The notes under the pieces were generated by a model. That model was not told the DNA's origin. It searched no databases and saw only the letters and a program-made list of their open reading frames with translations. Of a stretch of 64,000 nucleotides of DNA, positions 1 to 9,081 are shown in pieces. The stretch covers positions 496,001 through 560,000 of the forward strand of contig NZ_JAHXKI010000003.1 of NCBI RefSeq assembly GCF_019392195.1, in the 5' to 3' direction. How positions within the stretch are numbered: the stretch's first letter is position 1; the number at the start of each line of letters is the position of its first letter. The stretch is from Marinobacter sp. F4206 (GTDB taxonomy: Bacteria > Pseudomonadota > Gammaproteobacteria > Pseudomonadales > Oleiphilaceae). Made by a program: the position numbers and the translations under genes.

Positions 1-17
1 TGCCCCTCTCCCCCGCG

Positions 18-974
18 CTAGAGCGCGGCGAATACCTCCATGGCGTAATTGGCGCGCTCCTGCGGCGTGAAATGAGGACGTTTCAGGCGCTCAATGGTCC
101 GCAAGCGCGGCAGCAAGCCCATCCCGTTGGCCATCTGGATCGCCAGGCCGGGCCGGGCATTCAGTTCCAGTAGCAGGGGGCCTTCGTGGGCGTCCACCAC
201 CAGATCCACACCCATGTAGCCGAGCCCGGTGGATTCATAGCAGCGGGACGCCATTTCCAGCATTTCGCCCCAGGCTTCAATCTCGATGTTCTCCAGGGCC
301 AGGCCAGTGTCCGGATGCAGGGTTATTGGCTTGTTGAACTGAACGGCATTCAGGCTCCTGCCCGTACCGATGTCCAGGCCAACACCGACAGCGCCCTGAT
401 GCAGATTAGCCTTGCCGTCAGAGGCCTTTGTGGCAAGTCTCAGCATGGCCATTACCGGGTAGCCGCGAAATACCACAATACGAATGTCGGGAACGCCCTG
501 GAAGGAATACCGAGCCAGTGTGGGTACCGATTCAACCAGACTTTCGACTATGGCTACATCCGGCGTGCCTGCCAGCGAGTACAGGCCGGCGAGGATGTTG
601 GTGAGGTGGCGCTCCAGAGAGGAAGCGGAAATCCTCGATCCCGACGCCTTGACGTATTCGTCCTGATCGCGGCCGGTGATGACGGTGATACCCTTTCCGC
701 CTGAACCCTTGGCTGGTTTGATGGCGAAACCGCCAAGATCTTCCGCCAACTGCCGGAAACCTGAAATTTCATGCTGCTGGCGAACCACCTGCAGCAGACG
801 GGGCGTCTTGACTCCATATTCAGCCACGGCAAGTTTGGTCTTGAGCTTGTTGTCGACCAGGGGGTAAGAGGACCGCTCATTGTAACGGGCAATGTAATCC
901 ACATTGCGCCGGTTCATGTTGAGCATGCCCAGGCGGTTAAGGCGTCGCGGTGATATCCAGCCCATGTCAGTCAT
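18..974 (-). CDS. RimK-related alpha-L-glutamate ligase-like ATP-grasp protein
   Basis: A 318-aa cytosolic ATP-grasp enzyme of the RimK-related 'alpha-L-glutamate ligase-like' family, expected to form an amide bond between an amino acid (probably glutamate) and an unknown acceptor. Visible signatures are the glycine-rich ATP-binding segment IKPAKGSGGKGITVI near residue 90 and the C-terminal magnesium-binding stretch LLLELNARPGL near residue 270. The ATG overlaps the 3' end of the upstream 7TM gene by 8 nt and is preceded by GAGG, so it is the last gene of a three-gene operon with the 7TM protein and the retropepsin-like protease. A second in-frame ATG lies 9 nt downstream but is worse placed relative to GAGG. 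The family is clear; the substrate is unknown. Confidence 0.85.
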   Translation of the reverse strand: MTDMGWISPRRLNRLGMLNMNRRNVDYIARYNERSSYPLVDNKLKTKLAVAEYGVKTPRLLQVVRQQHEISGFRQLAEDLGGFAIKPAKGSGGKGITVITGRDQDEYVKASGSRISASSLERHLTNILAGLYSLAGTPDVAIVESLVESVPTLARYSFQGVPDIRIVVFRGYPVMAMLRLATKASDGKANLHQGAVGVGLDIGTGRSLNAVQFNKPITLHPDTGLALENIEIEAWGEMLEMASRCYESTGLGYMGVDLVVDAHEGPLLLELNARPGLAIQMANGMGLLPRLRTIERLKRPHFTPQERANYAMEVFAAL

Positions 975-2484
975 AGACCCTCATAGGCGTGAACCGCTTG
1001 AGTTCGCTCAACTTGTATCCGGTGTATTGGCCCATCAACAGGATCAGGCCCAGGATCACAAAGTGCAGTTCCGGGAAGTTGAAGGTCAGGTGACCTGCCA
1101 GCGGTGCGCTCATCAGGAGGTAGGCGCAGATGGCGACAAACATGCTGCCAGCCCCCTGAATAACGACTTCGTGGGCGCCTTCTTCCTCCCAGAGGATGGA
1201 CATCCGCTCAATGGTCCAGGCAATGATGACCATGGGGAAGAAGGTCACGGTCATTCCGGTATTGAAGCCCATCTGGTAGCCAATGATGCTGAGCCCTGCG
1301 GTGATGAATATCACCAGTATGATCAGGGCTGAAATCCGGGATACCAGCAACAGGTTCAGACTAGAGAGGTAGCCCCGCATCATCAGGCCTATCGAGACCA
1401 CGGACAGAAAGGCAATCAGGCCCGGGACCAGGGTTGTCTGGACGAACGCTACCGCGATCAGGACCGGCATGAAGGTGCCGGAGGTACGGATGCCGATCAC
1501 AATGCGCATGAACGCGACCATGAGTGCGCCCAGGGGGAGCAGAAGTAGCATGCGAAACATGCTCTGCTCCTCGATGGGCAGTTCATAGAAACTGAGGAAG
1601 CCAAGCCCTTTGGAATCGAACTCCATGGTTGAAAGCTGCAGGGCGGGGACCGTCTGCCGGAGCATGGAGAAGCTCACTTCGGAATTGTCTCCGCCGACCA
1701 CGTCCAGCAGCGAGGCAGAGCCCTGGCGCCACAACAGCAGGCTTTCTGGCACACCCTGCTCAGCCGTGTTCGGATCGAAGGTCAGCCACTGTTCTCCGTT
1801 GAATATCTGCAGGAAAGGCATCAGCGATTGCCGGCGTCGGGCGTCTTCCAGCTTTAACCCGTCGGCGGTCCGGGCCGGGATGCCGGAGTGGTTCAGCATG
1901 TCGACCAGCAGTTCGAGGTAGTCTTCCTCGGCCACCAGGAGGGTTGTGTTCTGGGTGCGGGTATCTGGCTGCATGAGACGGATCAACTCCCGGGTCATGC
2001 TTTCAGGCGTGCTGGACCGTTCTTCTGCCTGGGTCAGAATCTCCCGCACGGCCGTGGCCTGGGGCTCCTCCCAGAACATTTTCCGGGCTTTGGGCTCCTG
2101 GCTCGGGGGCCGGTCAATCGTTGAATCGTCTGGGATAAACTGGGTTTTGAAATACAGAGTCTGTCGCCCGGATACGTCTCGCTTGGTCCATTCCGCCCTG
2201 CGACTTCCGTTTTTCTCGATGATCGAGAACCCATAACCGGGAGATGCGGCCTGCTCAGAGAGTATCCGGAAACCGGGTGGGTTCTCCGGCACATTCAGGC
2301 TAGCGAGCACCGCACCGTCACTGGCGTCAAAATCCACTCGGGCTTCGATCATCCAGACCGGGCGCTGTTCACCGGCAAGCCAGGGAATCCCCAACTCGAT
2401 GTGGCGCCAGATGGCCAGGGAAATGCCTGCGGCAATGAGGAGAAAAACAGCGACGTAGAAGGGCAAGCGGGAGCGGGGAGTCAC
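967..2484 (-). CDS. Inactive transglutaminase fused to seven transmembrane helices
   Basis: A 505-aa inner-membrane protein. One N-terminal membrane anchor (residues ~8-27) is followed by a large extracytoplasmic region with transglutaminase-like character (residues ~140-260), then a hydrophobic C-terminal block of about seven helices (~325-490). This matches the family annotated as inactive transglutaminase fused to 7 TM helices. It starts with GTG inside a GTGA overlap with the upstream protease gene, indicating translational coupling. Its constant partners, a RimK-like ligase and a retropepsin-like protease, flank it here. By inference it may sense or deliver a peptide-type ligand across the inner membrane for those two enzymes; no function can be read from the sequence. 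Confidence 0.82.
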   Translation of the reverse strand: MTPRSRLPFYVAVFLLIAAGISLAIWRHIELGIPWLAGEQRPVWMIEARVDFDASDGAVLASLNVPENPPGFRILSEQAASPGYGFSIIEKNGSRRAEWTKRDVSGRQTLYFKTQFIPDDSTIDRPPSQEPKARKMFWEEPQATAVREILTQAEERSSTPESMTRELIRLMQPDTRTQNTTLLVAEEDYLELLVDMLNHSGIPARTADGLKLEDARRRQSLMPFLQIFNGEQWLTFDPNTAEQGVPESLLLWRQGSASLLDVVGGDNSEVSFSMLRQTVPALQLSTMEFDSKGLGFLSFYELPIEEQSMFRMLLLLPLGALMVAFMRIVIGIRTSGTFMPVLIAVAFVQTTLVPGLIAFLSVVSIGLMMRGYLSSLNLLLVSRISALIILVIFITAGLSIIGYQMGFNTGMTVTFFPMVIIAWTIERMSILWEEEGAHEVVIQGAGSMFVAICAYLLMSAPLAGHLTFNFPELHFVILGLILLMGQYTGYKLSELKRFTPMRVYD

Positions 2485-3278
2485 GAGTCGTTCCTGTTGC
2501 TTAGGATTGAGTCGGGAAGTTTGGTGGCGAACTCCCTGCCGACATCGATCAACATGACGTCGCGCAGGACGTTGCGGCCGATCAGGACTTCGTAGGACAG
2601 ATCATCTCTGTCCGTTAATGAGAATTCAGCGACCTGCTGGTAATCGCCGATTGCGAACTGGAGTTCAACCACAATCCGTCGTTCGGGATTCTCGGCGCTG
2701 GCCTGGGCAACCTTGACCCGTCGGGAAACCTCTTTTTCCAGAGTGACCAATTCATCAGTACCCGGTACCGGAACATCGAAGCGAACCCAGTTGCTGCCGT
2801 CCCGCTCAAAACGGGTGATATTACGGGCATCAATGGACGACGTCTCAGCCCCGCTGTCGATCCGGGCGGTATATACCTGCCCCGGATCCGCCAGATAGAT
2901 CCTCTCCACTTCGCCGACAATGAGCTTGCCCTTCAATCGATCGGCAAGCCCCCGTGATGCATCGGCGCTGGGGCAAATGTCCTGGGGTTTGACAGAGGGG
3001 CAGCTTGGCTTCTCGACCTGGGTTCTGATGGCGTCAAGAATGGTTGCGGTGGTTTCCTGCTGTTTCCCCATTAACTGTTCATGTCGGACGGTGGCATTGC
3101 CTTCCATGGTCACGAGGGTGGCGCGCTGGGCCTGCACCGATGTGTTCAGGCTGTTCAGGTTTTGCTTGGGGACCATCAGGTAGCGATCCGACGAACAACC
3201 GGCAAGCAGCAATAATATGCTGCCAGCCAGCAGACCTGCTGAGAGAGAAGAACCAGCCCGCATCTGTTTTAAACCCAT
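2481..3278 (-). CDS. Retropepsin-like 'ATP-dependent zinc protease' family lipoprotein
   Basis: A 265-aa predicted lipoprotein: hydrophobic signal ending in LLLLAGC (lipid-modified Cys at about residue 28), a polar coiled-coil-like stretch (~30-95), and the PF05618-type domain. The DSGAETSSI motif beginning at Asp141 is the D-S/T-G-A active-site signature of retropepsin-like aspartic proteases, although the family is often labelled an ATP-dependent zinc protease. The chosen ATG has AGGGG 7-8 nt upstream; an in-frame ATG 39 nt earlier (3317) has no ribosome site and would push the signal peptide inward. It is first in the operon with the 7TM protein and the ATP-grasp ligase. Export is implied by the lipobox, so it would face the periplasm. 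Confidence 0.82.
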   Translation of the reverse strand: MGLKQMRAGSSLSAGLLAGSILLLLAGCSSDRYLMVPKQNLNSLNTSVQAQRATLVTMEGNATVRHEQLMGKQQETTATILDAIRTQVEKPSCPSVKPQDICPSADASRGLADRLKGKLIVGEVERIYLADPGQVYTARIDSGAETSSIDARNITRFERDGSNWVRFDVPVPGTDELVTLEKEVSRRVKVAQASAENPERRIVVELQFAIGDYQQVAEFSLTDRDDLSYEVLIGRNVLRDVMLIDVGREFATKLPDSILSNRNDS

Positions 3279-3455
3279 TAAGAACCCCTGCGCCGACAGC
3301 CGGTCACGCCGGTACATGGCTGAAGTGACGGACAGTCTGATGTTACTGAAGATTAGTAGGCGCAGGAGTATACAACAACCGAACTGTGTAGTTGCTTTAC
3401 AGTTGGTTAAGAGGGCAATTTTTTCGAATGGGTCTCACGTGTCAATCGTAAGTGA

Positions 3456-3836
3456 TTACCGGAATGGAAAATTGCCATCCCCGAGAGAGGTTTCGGAGCG
3501 CAGAAATTCCTGAATGACCGGTGAACAATTCAGATAGAACAGCAGGAGTTCCCGCTGCACATCCTGGTCCTGAATTCTGGCTGCATAACTGATGAGATCA
3601 CGAATAGCTTCGTCGCTTCCGGTTTTGCGTCCAGACGGCTCGAAACTCTTGCCATAGCGGGCTTTCAGCAGGTTAGTCAGCCGTTCAAGGTGAAACTCCC
3701 CGGTGTGCGTTATGTGGGGCAGGATGCGGAATCGCCCGGAATCGCAGCCGCCAAACAACTCAGCATCGGCGTCGTTCGCCCTGCAGCCCGCTTGCATGAA
3801 GTCTGTTCCCAGTTTTCGCCAGAGTTCTTTCAGCAT
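3456..3836 (-). CDS. Hypothetical 126-aa protein
   Basis: An unrecognised small soluble protein, mixed alpha-helical in character, with Cys18 and Cys31 in the N-terminal third, no signal peptide and no membrane segment. It lies alone on the minus strand between the protease operon and rmuC and has no partner within 100 nt. The start is uncertain: the ATG has only a weak GGA about 15 nt upstream, and a downstream ATG (residue 14) would also work. Coding is plausible because no strong competing frame overlaps it, but a spurious ORF cannot be excluded. Confidence 0.5.
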   Translation of the reverse strand: MLKELWRKLGTDFMQAGCRANDADAELFGGCDSGRFRILPHITHTGEFHLERLTNLLKARYGKSFEPSGRKTGSDEAIRDLISYAARIQDQDVQRELLLFYLNCSPVIQEFLRSETSLGDGNFPFR

Positions 3837-4066
3837 AATCCGTATTCCGTTTGCGATCCTTTTCGTGTCTTCCAGGCCGTTAAAAAAACGTAATGCCTAA
3901 AGACACAAGGATATTTAACCCTTGTAGACGATATTACGTGGCGCGTCTACAAACAGATGCCGCCGGTTTGTGGATTTGCAACCCAGTCGAGATCAGGAAT
4001 GTGATCCATAGTGCCTGCCACGGGGCGATGCGAAAAAGGTTCCGCTGATGAGGTAGACTGTGGCCG
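3837..4066. other. Non-coding spacer upstream of rmuC
   Basis: No credible gene was found between the hypothetical gene and rmuC. The stretch is locally A/T-richer and holds a 9-bp perfect inverted repeat, listed separately, and a run of A residues next to the start of the minus-strand gene. It may carry promoters for both directions. Confidence 0.5.
3922..3952. promoter_or_regulatory. Inverted repeat, candidate operator
   Basis: Perfect 9-bp arms, TTGTAGACG at 3922-3930 and CGTCTACAA at 3944-3952, are separated by 13 nt. The arm centres are 22 bp apart, about two helical turns, as expected for a dimeric DNA-binding protein; there is no T-run that would suggest a terminator. It sits between divergent genes, about 85 nt upstream of the hypothetical gene start and 170 nt upstream of rmuC. 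The regulator is unknown. Confidence 0.45.
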
Positions 4067-4095
4067 TTGAGCATAATTCCGCTTTCGTTACTAAT
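4067..4095 (+). promoter_or_regulatory. Candidate sigma70 promoter for rmuC
   Basis: TTGAGC (-35-like) at 4067-4072 is followed after 16-17 nt by TACTAAT (-10-like) at 4089-4095. The spacing to the rmuC start would leave a leader of about 20 nt. Only a moderate consensus match. Confidence 0.35.
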
Positions 4096-4121
4096 CACAA
4101 GCAGATACAGGAGTGCGTGCA

Positions 4122-5756
4122 GTGCCAGAGGCTGTCACCGATTTGATGGTATCCCGGCCGGATCTCATGGCCGGCTGGATGGGAGTGATGGTGATAGCAG
4201 TCTGCGTGCTGGCGGGGTTGGCTGTTCGGACCGCCTCTGAAAAACGCAGGTTGACAGCTGATCTTGAGACGCTGGAAACGGAACGAGCCGATGTCGAGCG
4301 ACTGCTTCGGGAAGCCCAGCACGATAATGCGATGGATCGACAGCAATCCGAACATCTGGAAAAGGCCCTGGAGGAACAGGGAAACCGGCTGGCAAAACAC
4401 GAGCAGGATCTTGAGCACTGGCGGCAGCGTGCCACAGGCCTGGAAAACCGCGTTGCCGGCCTGGAATCCGATCTGGAGGGGCGCAGAACGCGGATTGGTC
4501 AACTGGAAGGAGAGCGGGAGAGCCTGCAGCGGCGCTCAGAAGAACTGTCCAGCGAGTTGCATTCCGCTCGGGTGGCGTTGCGTGAGCAGGAGGTCACCCT
4601 GGACAAGGAACGCCGCGCCACGACTGAGAAGCTTGAGCTGCTGGAGCGCAACCGCGATACGCTGAAACAGGAGTTTGAGAACCTTGCCAACAAGATCTTC
4701 GAGCAGAAGAGCGAGCGTTTCAGCCAGCAGACCCGCACCAGCCTTGATACCCTGCTAAATCCTTTCCGCGATCAGCTTCAGGATTTCCGTAAGCGGGTGG
4801 AAGATGTCTACACCACCGAGACCCGCGATCGCCAGGCCTTGAGAAGTGAGATCAAGTCGCTGCAGGATCTGAATCGCCAGATCACCGAAGAGGCGTCGAA
4901 TCTGACTCGTGCGCTGAAAGGCGACAAAAAGATACAGGGCAACTGGGGCGAGTTGATTCTGGAACGGGTGCTGGAGAAGTCCGGGCTTCGCAAGGGGGTG
5001 GAATACGAAACCCAGGGCAGCTACCGGGATGCTGACAACCAACTGCTGCGCCCTGACGTGGTTGTTCACTTGCCGGACAGCCGGAACCTGATCGTTGATT
5101 CCAAAGTGTCCTTGCTGGCGTATCAGCAATGGGTCACCGAGGAAGATGAAGTTGCCCGCGAGAACGCACTCAAAGAACATGTCGAGGCGGTCAGAAACCA
5201 CATTCGCACCCTGAGCGAAAAAGACTACAGTCAGTTAAACGGGTTGCATTCGCCGGATTTCGTGTTGCTGTTCATGCCAATCGAGCCCGCGTTTGTGGCA
5301 GCATTTCAGCAGGACGAGAACCTCTTCGCAGAAGCCTTTGAGCGAAAGATTATCGTGGTAACACCAACCACATTGCTGGCAACCCTAAGGACCATCGAGA
5401 ACATCTGGCGTTATGAACGGCAGAGCCAGAATGCCCGTCGGATTGCGGAGCGGGCCGGCGCGGTTTACGACAAGTTGCGGGTGTTTGTGGAAGCGATGGA
5501 GCGTCTCGGTGGCCAATTACATACGGCTCAGGGCACGTACGATTCGGCCATGAATACTCTTACCCGGGGGCGCGGCAACCTTATCTCCCAGGCGAACCGG
5601 TTTGTTGAGCTTGGCGTCAGGGTTAAGAAAGAGCTTCCAAAGGGCATTATGGACCAGGCGGAAGTGGATGCCGGGGATGTTCCCGACATCGAGGACGAAT
5701 TGGACCCGTCAGAGACGGAAGAGCCGGCGATTGGCGCGGATAATCAGCAGGAGTAA
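4122..5756 (+). CDS. rmuC: DNA recombination protein RmuC
   Basis: RmuC-family protein of about 544 aa, linked in E. coli to limiting recombination at inverted repeats. The N-terminus has one membrane-anchor helix (residues ~15-35), then a long charged coiled coil (~40-190), then the RmuC nuclease-like domain (~230-480; it includes GNWGELILERVLEKSGL and the segment VVVHLPDSRNLIVDSKVSL, typical of the PD-(D/E)XK-like core). I place the start at the second GTG (4122) because AGGAG lies 8 nt upstream; the first GTG at 4113 abuts the same AGGAG and is too close. The following gene begins 5 nt after the stop, so the two are probably co-transcribed. Confidence 0.92.
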   Translation: MPEAVTDLMVSRPDLMAGWMGVMVIAVCVLAGLAVRTASEKRRLTADLETLETERADVERLLREAQHDNAMDRQQSEHLEKALEEQGNRLAKHEQDLEHWRQRATGLENRVAGLESDLEGRRTRIGQLEGERESLQRRSEELSSELHSARVALREQEVTLDKERRATTEKLELLERNRDTLKQEFENLANKIFEQKSERFSQQTRTSLDTLLNPFRDQLQDFRKRVEDVYTTETRDRQALRSEIKSLQDLNRQITEEASNLTRALKGDKKIQGNWGELILERVLEKSGLRKGVEYETQGSYRDADNQLLRPDVVVHLPDSRNLIVDSKVSLLAYQQWVTEEDEVARENALKEHVEAVRNHIRTLSEKDYSQLNGLHSPDFVLLFMPIEPAFVAAFQQDENLFAEAFERKIIVVTPTTLLATLRTIENIWRYERQSQNARRIAERAGAVYDKLRVFVEAMERLGGQLHTAQGTYDSAMNTLTRGRGNLISQANRFVELGVRVKKELPKGIMDQAEVDAGDVPDIEDELDPSETEEPAIGADNQQE

Positions 5757-5761
5757 GTGTC

Positions 5762-6619
5762 ATGGCAGTATCGTATGGAAAAGGTCGTCAGCTGGCGTGT
5801 GGGCTGGTTCTCGCGTCGACATTGCTGGCGGGGCAGGCATTCGCATTGGCTCCGGAGCATGAGATGCGTCGCCTGATGCTGGCAACCGAGGAAGCCGTGG
5901 CTGCCGAAAGCTGGGGTGAAGCAGGGGAATACCTGAATCGATTGCAGCAGCTTGAAGGTAACAAGCCGGCGGATTATTTCTACTACCGCGGCCGGGTCAT
6001 GTATCAGGCCAAGCACCTGAACGAAGCCCAGTCAGCGCTGGAGGCCTATGTGACCTCAGCTGGTACCGACGGGAGTCATTATCAGGAAGCGCTCAAGCTG
6101 ATAACCGACGTGGAGAAAGCCCGCAGTGAACAGGCGGTGTCGCCACAGTCAGCCAACGGTGACGCTGGCAAGATCGCTGTGATTGAACCTGCCGGTGATC
6201 GACAGATCGAATCGCTGCGGGAGCTCTATCTGGCGGATAGTGACCGTGAAGCACTGTCCCTGCATCTCAACAGTTTGCTGGAAGTGGCCGGCTGGCGCGA
6301 GGATCAGACGATTGTGCAGGTGGATATGCCCGCGGACATCGAATACCGGGTAAGCACTGACGACAGTGCCGTCAACGTACAGGAAATTCGCCGCGATTCC
6401 GACGGCCGTGTGGTCAGAAAAAACCAGAGTTTGTCCGTTTATGGCATTAATCCCCAGGTCGAGTGGGCCTGTGAAGCGGCCGCCACCACGTGCTGGGTCT
6501 ACGATCCCAGAGACGGTTCGCGACTGCTGCAATTGGCCATGAATCGCCGGCAGACCCAGGAAATTGCGCAAACGCTGGGGCGACTGATCCGCAACCTTCA
6601 GGACCCGGCAGGGTCCTGA
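5762..6619 (+). CDS. Predicted periplasmic protein with TPR-like repeat region
   Basis: A 285-aa protein with a Sec signal peptide (basic start, hydrophobic residues ~10-28, cleavage near AFA). Residues ~32-130 are helical and resemble tetratricopeptide repeats (NKPADYFYYRGRVMYQAKHL and the following helix pair). The C-terminal half (~150-280) looks like a small beta domain with two cysteines in CEAAATTCW, which could form a disulfide in the periplasm. The ATG follows AGGAG and is 5 nt from rmuC, so it is probably translated from the same transcript. I do not recognise the family beyond the repeat. Confidence 0.72.
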   Translation: MAVSYGKGRQLACGLVLASTLLAGQAFALAPEHEMRRLMLATEEAVAAESWGEAGEYLNRLQQLEGNKPADYFYYRGRVMYQAKHLNEAQSALEAYVTSAGTDGSHYQEALKLITDVEKARSEQAVSPQSANGDAGKIAVIEPAGDRQIESLRELYLADSDREALSLHLNSLLEVAGWREDQTIVQVDMPADIEYRVSTDDSAVNVQEIRRDSDGRVVRKNQSLSVYGINPQVEWACEAAATTCWVYDPRDGSRLLQLAMNRRQTQEIAQTLGRLIRNLQDPAGS

Positions 6620-6626
6620 AGGGGAA

Positions 6627-7658
6627 TCAATCCTGCAGGTTGCCCCGTTCACCTTCCCGGTAAGCGCCCGGCGTGACACCGGTCCACTTCTTGAAGGCCC
6701 GGTGAAACGTTGAAGGCTCGGTGAACCCGACCTTGCCGGCGATGTCGTTGATTGGCAGCTCCTGCCGCCCAAGGTAGTAGATCGCCATGTCCCGCCGGAG
6801 CAGATCCTTGATCTCCTGAAACGACGTATTTTCCTGTTTCAGGCGCCGCCGCAGAGTTTGTGGACTGGTGTGTAATTCTGAGGCAATCCATTCGAAATCG
6901 GGCAAAGGCCTGGAAAAATCCCGCCCGATGAGCGCACGTATCCGGCCCGTGAAGGTGTTGCTTTCATCCGGCCGGGAGAGCAGGTCTGCCGGTGAGGTTT
7001 TCAGGAACTGCCGCATTTCGGACTTGTCCCGGATGACCGGGGCCGTGAGGAAGCGCTTATCAAACGTCAGCGCTGTCCGGTCGGATTCGAACACCAAAGG
7101 GCAGTGAAAAATGTGGCGGTACTCGTCGCCATGAGGCGGGCGGGGATAGTCGAACTCTGCCTGCTCCAGTTCAACCGGCTGGCCAATGAGCCAGCTTCCC
7201 AGCCGGTGCCAGATCACCAGCAGGCTTTCTCTCAGAAAGTAGGACGGATCGTGAATCTCACCCTCGATCCGGGTGACCAGTTGGGCGCTCTGACCTTCCG
7301 TAACCAGTTCCATCGTCACCATGGGTTCGAACAGCCGTGAGAACTGGAACGCCTGGCGGTAAACCGCTTCAAGGGTGGGGCAGTCGATCACCAGGGCGCA
7401 CATGGTTGCAAAGGTGCCGCTGCGCGCCCGCCGGGGGCCCAGTCCCATGAATTCGTCATCCAGCCGATGCCACAACACCTGCATTAGCTGGCTGAACTGA
7501 TCACTGCTGACCCGGGCCATCTCGATGCGCAGCAGGTCCGGAGAGATGTCGGCTGCCCGCAGCATTGCGTGAGTATCGAAGCCAAGTTGTTCGGCGCCCG
7601 CCAGGGCAGCCTGAACAAAGTGCTTTGAAACCGTCAGGTTGGACATGTTGCTCGCCAT
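6627..7658 (-). CDS. AraC-family transcriptional regulator
   Basis: A 343-aa regulator with an N-terminal arabinose-binding-like ligand domain (residues ~20-210, the PF12625-type layout seen in OruR/ArgR-like AraC proteins) and a C-terminal double helix-turn-helix (~245-335), including WIASELHTSPQTLRRRL and the second HTH ending FHRAFKKWTGVTPGAYR. It is divergent from the CoA-transferase/racemase family gene across a 185-nt spacer, so it may control that gene. The start could also be the ATG four codons downstream; neither has a strong ribosome site. The ligand is unknown. Confidence 0.88.
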   Translation of the reverse strand: MASNMSNLTVSKHFVQAALAGAEQLGFDTHAMLRAADISPDLLRIEMARVSSDQFSQLMQVLWHRLDDEFMGLGPRRARSGTFATMCALVIDCPTLEAVYRQAFQFSRLFEPMVTMELVTEGQSAQLVTRIEGEIHDPSYFLRESLLVIWHRLGSWLIGQPVELEQAEFDYPRPPHGDEYRHIFHCPLVFESDRTALTFDKRFLTAPVIRDKSEMRQFLKTSPADLLSRPDESNTFTGRIRALIGRDFSRPLPDFEWIASELHTSPQTLRRRLKQENTSFQEIKDLLRRDMAIYYLGRQELPINDIAGKVGFTEPSTFHRAFKKWTGVTPGAYREGERGNLQD

Positions 7659-7843
7659 TCCATGTAAACGAGACCCATCATAAAACCCCCGTAGAACAAT
7701 GCAACCGAAGGGATATCAGTGAGCTGGAAGAATCGGCCAATTGGAATGACGGAACCGGCAGTTGGCCCGCCTGGCAAAACCGTGCAGCATGAGGAAGTCT
7801 GCTACACCCGATAAAAAGAAACTGACTACGAAAGGAGAACAGC

Positions 7844-8914
7844 ATGGCAGGTCCCCTGACCTCACTGAAAGTCCTGGACTTCAGCACCCTGTTGCCTGGC
7901 CCTTATGCGACCATGATGCTGTCCGACATGGGCGCGGAAGTGTTGCGGGTAGAGGCGCCGGACAGGGTGGATCTCACCAAGGTAATGCCGCCCTTCGACG
8001 GGAAGATCAGCACCGCCTTCTCTTATCTCACACGGGGCAAGGAAACCCTGCAGCTGAATCTGAAGCAGACTGAGGCGGTTGAGAAAGTGAAAGAGTTGGT
8101 GCTGGACTATGACATCGTGGTCGAGCAATTCCGGCCGGGTGTTATGGATCGCCTCGGCATTGGCTACGAAGCACTCAAGGCCATTAACCCGAAGCTCATC
8201 TACTGCGCCATCACCGGTTACGGCCAGACCGGCCCCTATCGAAACCGGGCTGGCCACGACATCAACTACCTCTCGCTCGCCGGAGTCAGCAGCCACTGTG
8301 GTCGCGCTGACAGCGGCCCACCACCCATGGGCATTCAGGTGGCAGACGTTGCCGGAGGCTCGCACCACGCCGTTATGGGCATCCTCGCTGCCGTGATTGA
8401 GCGACAGCAGACCGGGGAAGGGCAGTTTGTCGACATCAGCATGACGGATGCTGCCTTCGCACTGAATGCCATGTCCGGTGCCGCCTGCCTGGCCGGTGGT
8501 CAGGAGCAGGCACCCGAGACTGCGCTGCTGAATGGCGGTTCCTTCTACGATTACTACCGAACCCGGGACAACCGCTGGCTGTCCATCGGCAGCCTTGAGC
8601 CCCAATTCTCGGCACGCCTTTGCGAAACGCTCGGCCTGAGTGAGATGAAGAGTTTTGCCCTGAGCCAGAATCCGGAACATCAGCAAGCCCTGAAAGCGGC
8701 GCTCAAGGAAAAGATCTCCGAAAAGACGCTGGCGGAGTGGCAGGAAATCTTTGCGGACCAGGATGCGTGTGTGGAGCCTGTGCTGACGATTGCTGAGGCG
8801 GCCGAGCATCCGCAGTTGAAGGCGCGGGGCATGGTGGTTGAGGTTGATCGGGGCGATGGTCAACTGCAAAAGCAACTTGGGTTCCCCGTCAGGTTCACAA
8901 AGGGCTCTGATTAA
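7844..8914 (+). CDS. CaiB/BaiF family protein, alpha-methylacyl-CoA racemase-like
   Basis: A 356-aa family III CoA-transferase-fold protein. It has the opening LKVLDFSTLLPGPYATMML, the family segment CAITGYGQTGPY, and the AGHDINYLSLAG motif whose His-Asp pair is typical of alpha-methylacyl-CoA racemases. A second conserved Asp in QVADVAGGSHH matches the other racemase acid. This favours 2-methylacyl-CoA racemisation (branched-chain or steroid side-chain breakdown) over CoA transfer, but substrate cannot be read from sequence. The start is firm: AAAGGAG lies 6 nt before the ATG. Divergent AraC gene upstream; a hydrolase gene follows after 167 nt. Confidence 0.88.
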   Translation: MAGPLTSLKVLDFSTLLPGPYATMMLSDMGAEVLRVEAPDRVDLTKVMPPFDGKISTAFSYLTRGKETLQLNLKQTEAVEKVKELVLDYDIVVEQFRPGVMDRLGIGYEALKAINPKLIYCAITGYGQTGPYRNRAGHDINYLSLAGVSSHCGRADSGPPPMGIQVADVAGGSHHAVMGILAAVIERQQTGEGQFVDISMTDAAFALNAMSGAACLAGGQEQAPETALLNGGSFYDYYRTRDNRWLSIGSLEPQFSARLCETLGLSEMKSFALSQNPEHQQALKAALKEKISEKTLAEWQEIFADQDACVEPVLTIAEAAEHPQLKARGMVVEVDRGDGQLQKQLGFPVRFTKGSD

Positions 8915-9081
8915 TCCTTCCCTCATGGGCGGCGAATCGAGCGAGAAGTGCTGCCCCATCCTGTTTTCCGGTTTTGTGAATTCCTGTTCAGTTTTTTCTG
9001 GTCGAACGAGAGGGCTCTGCTAGCTTTATTAGTGTCGCCGACAACGGTGAAACCGTAGTGAACAAGTATAAGGATGACACT

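Noticed and set aside
7862..8959. 365-codon minus-strand frame
   Set aside because: Antisense to the CaiB-family gene, which carries all family motifs.
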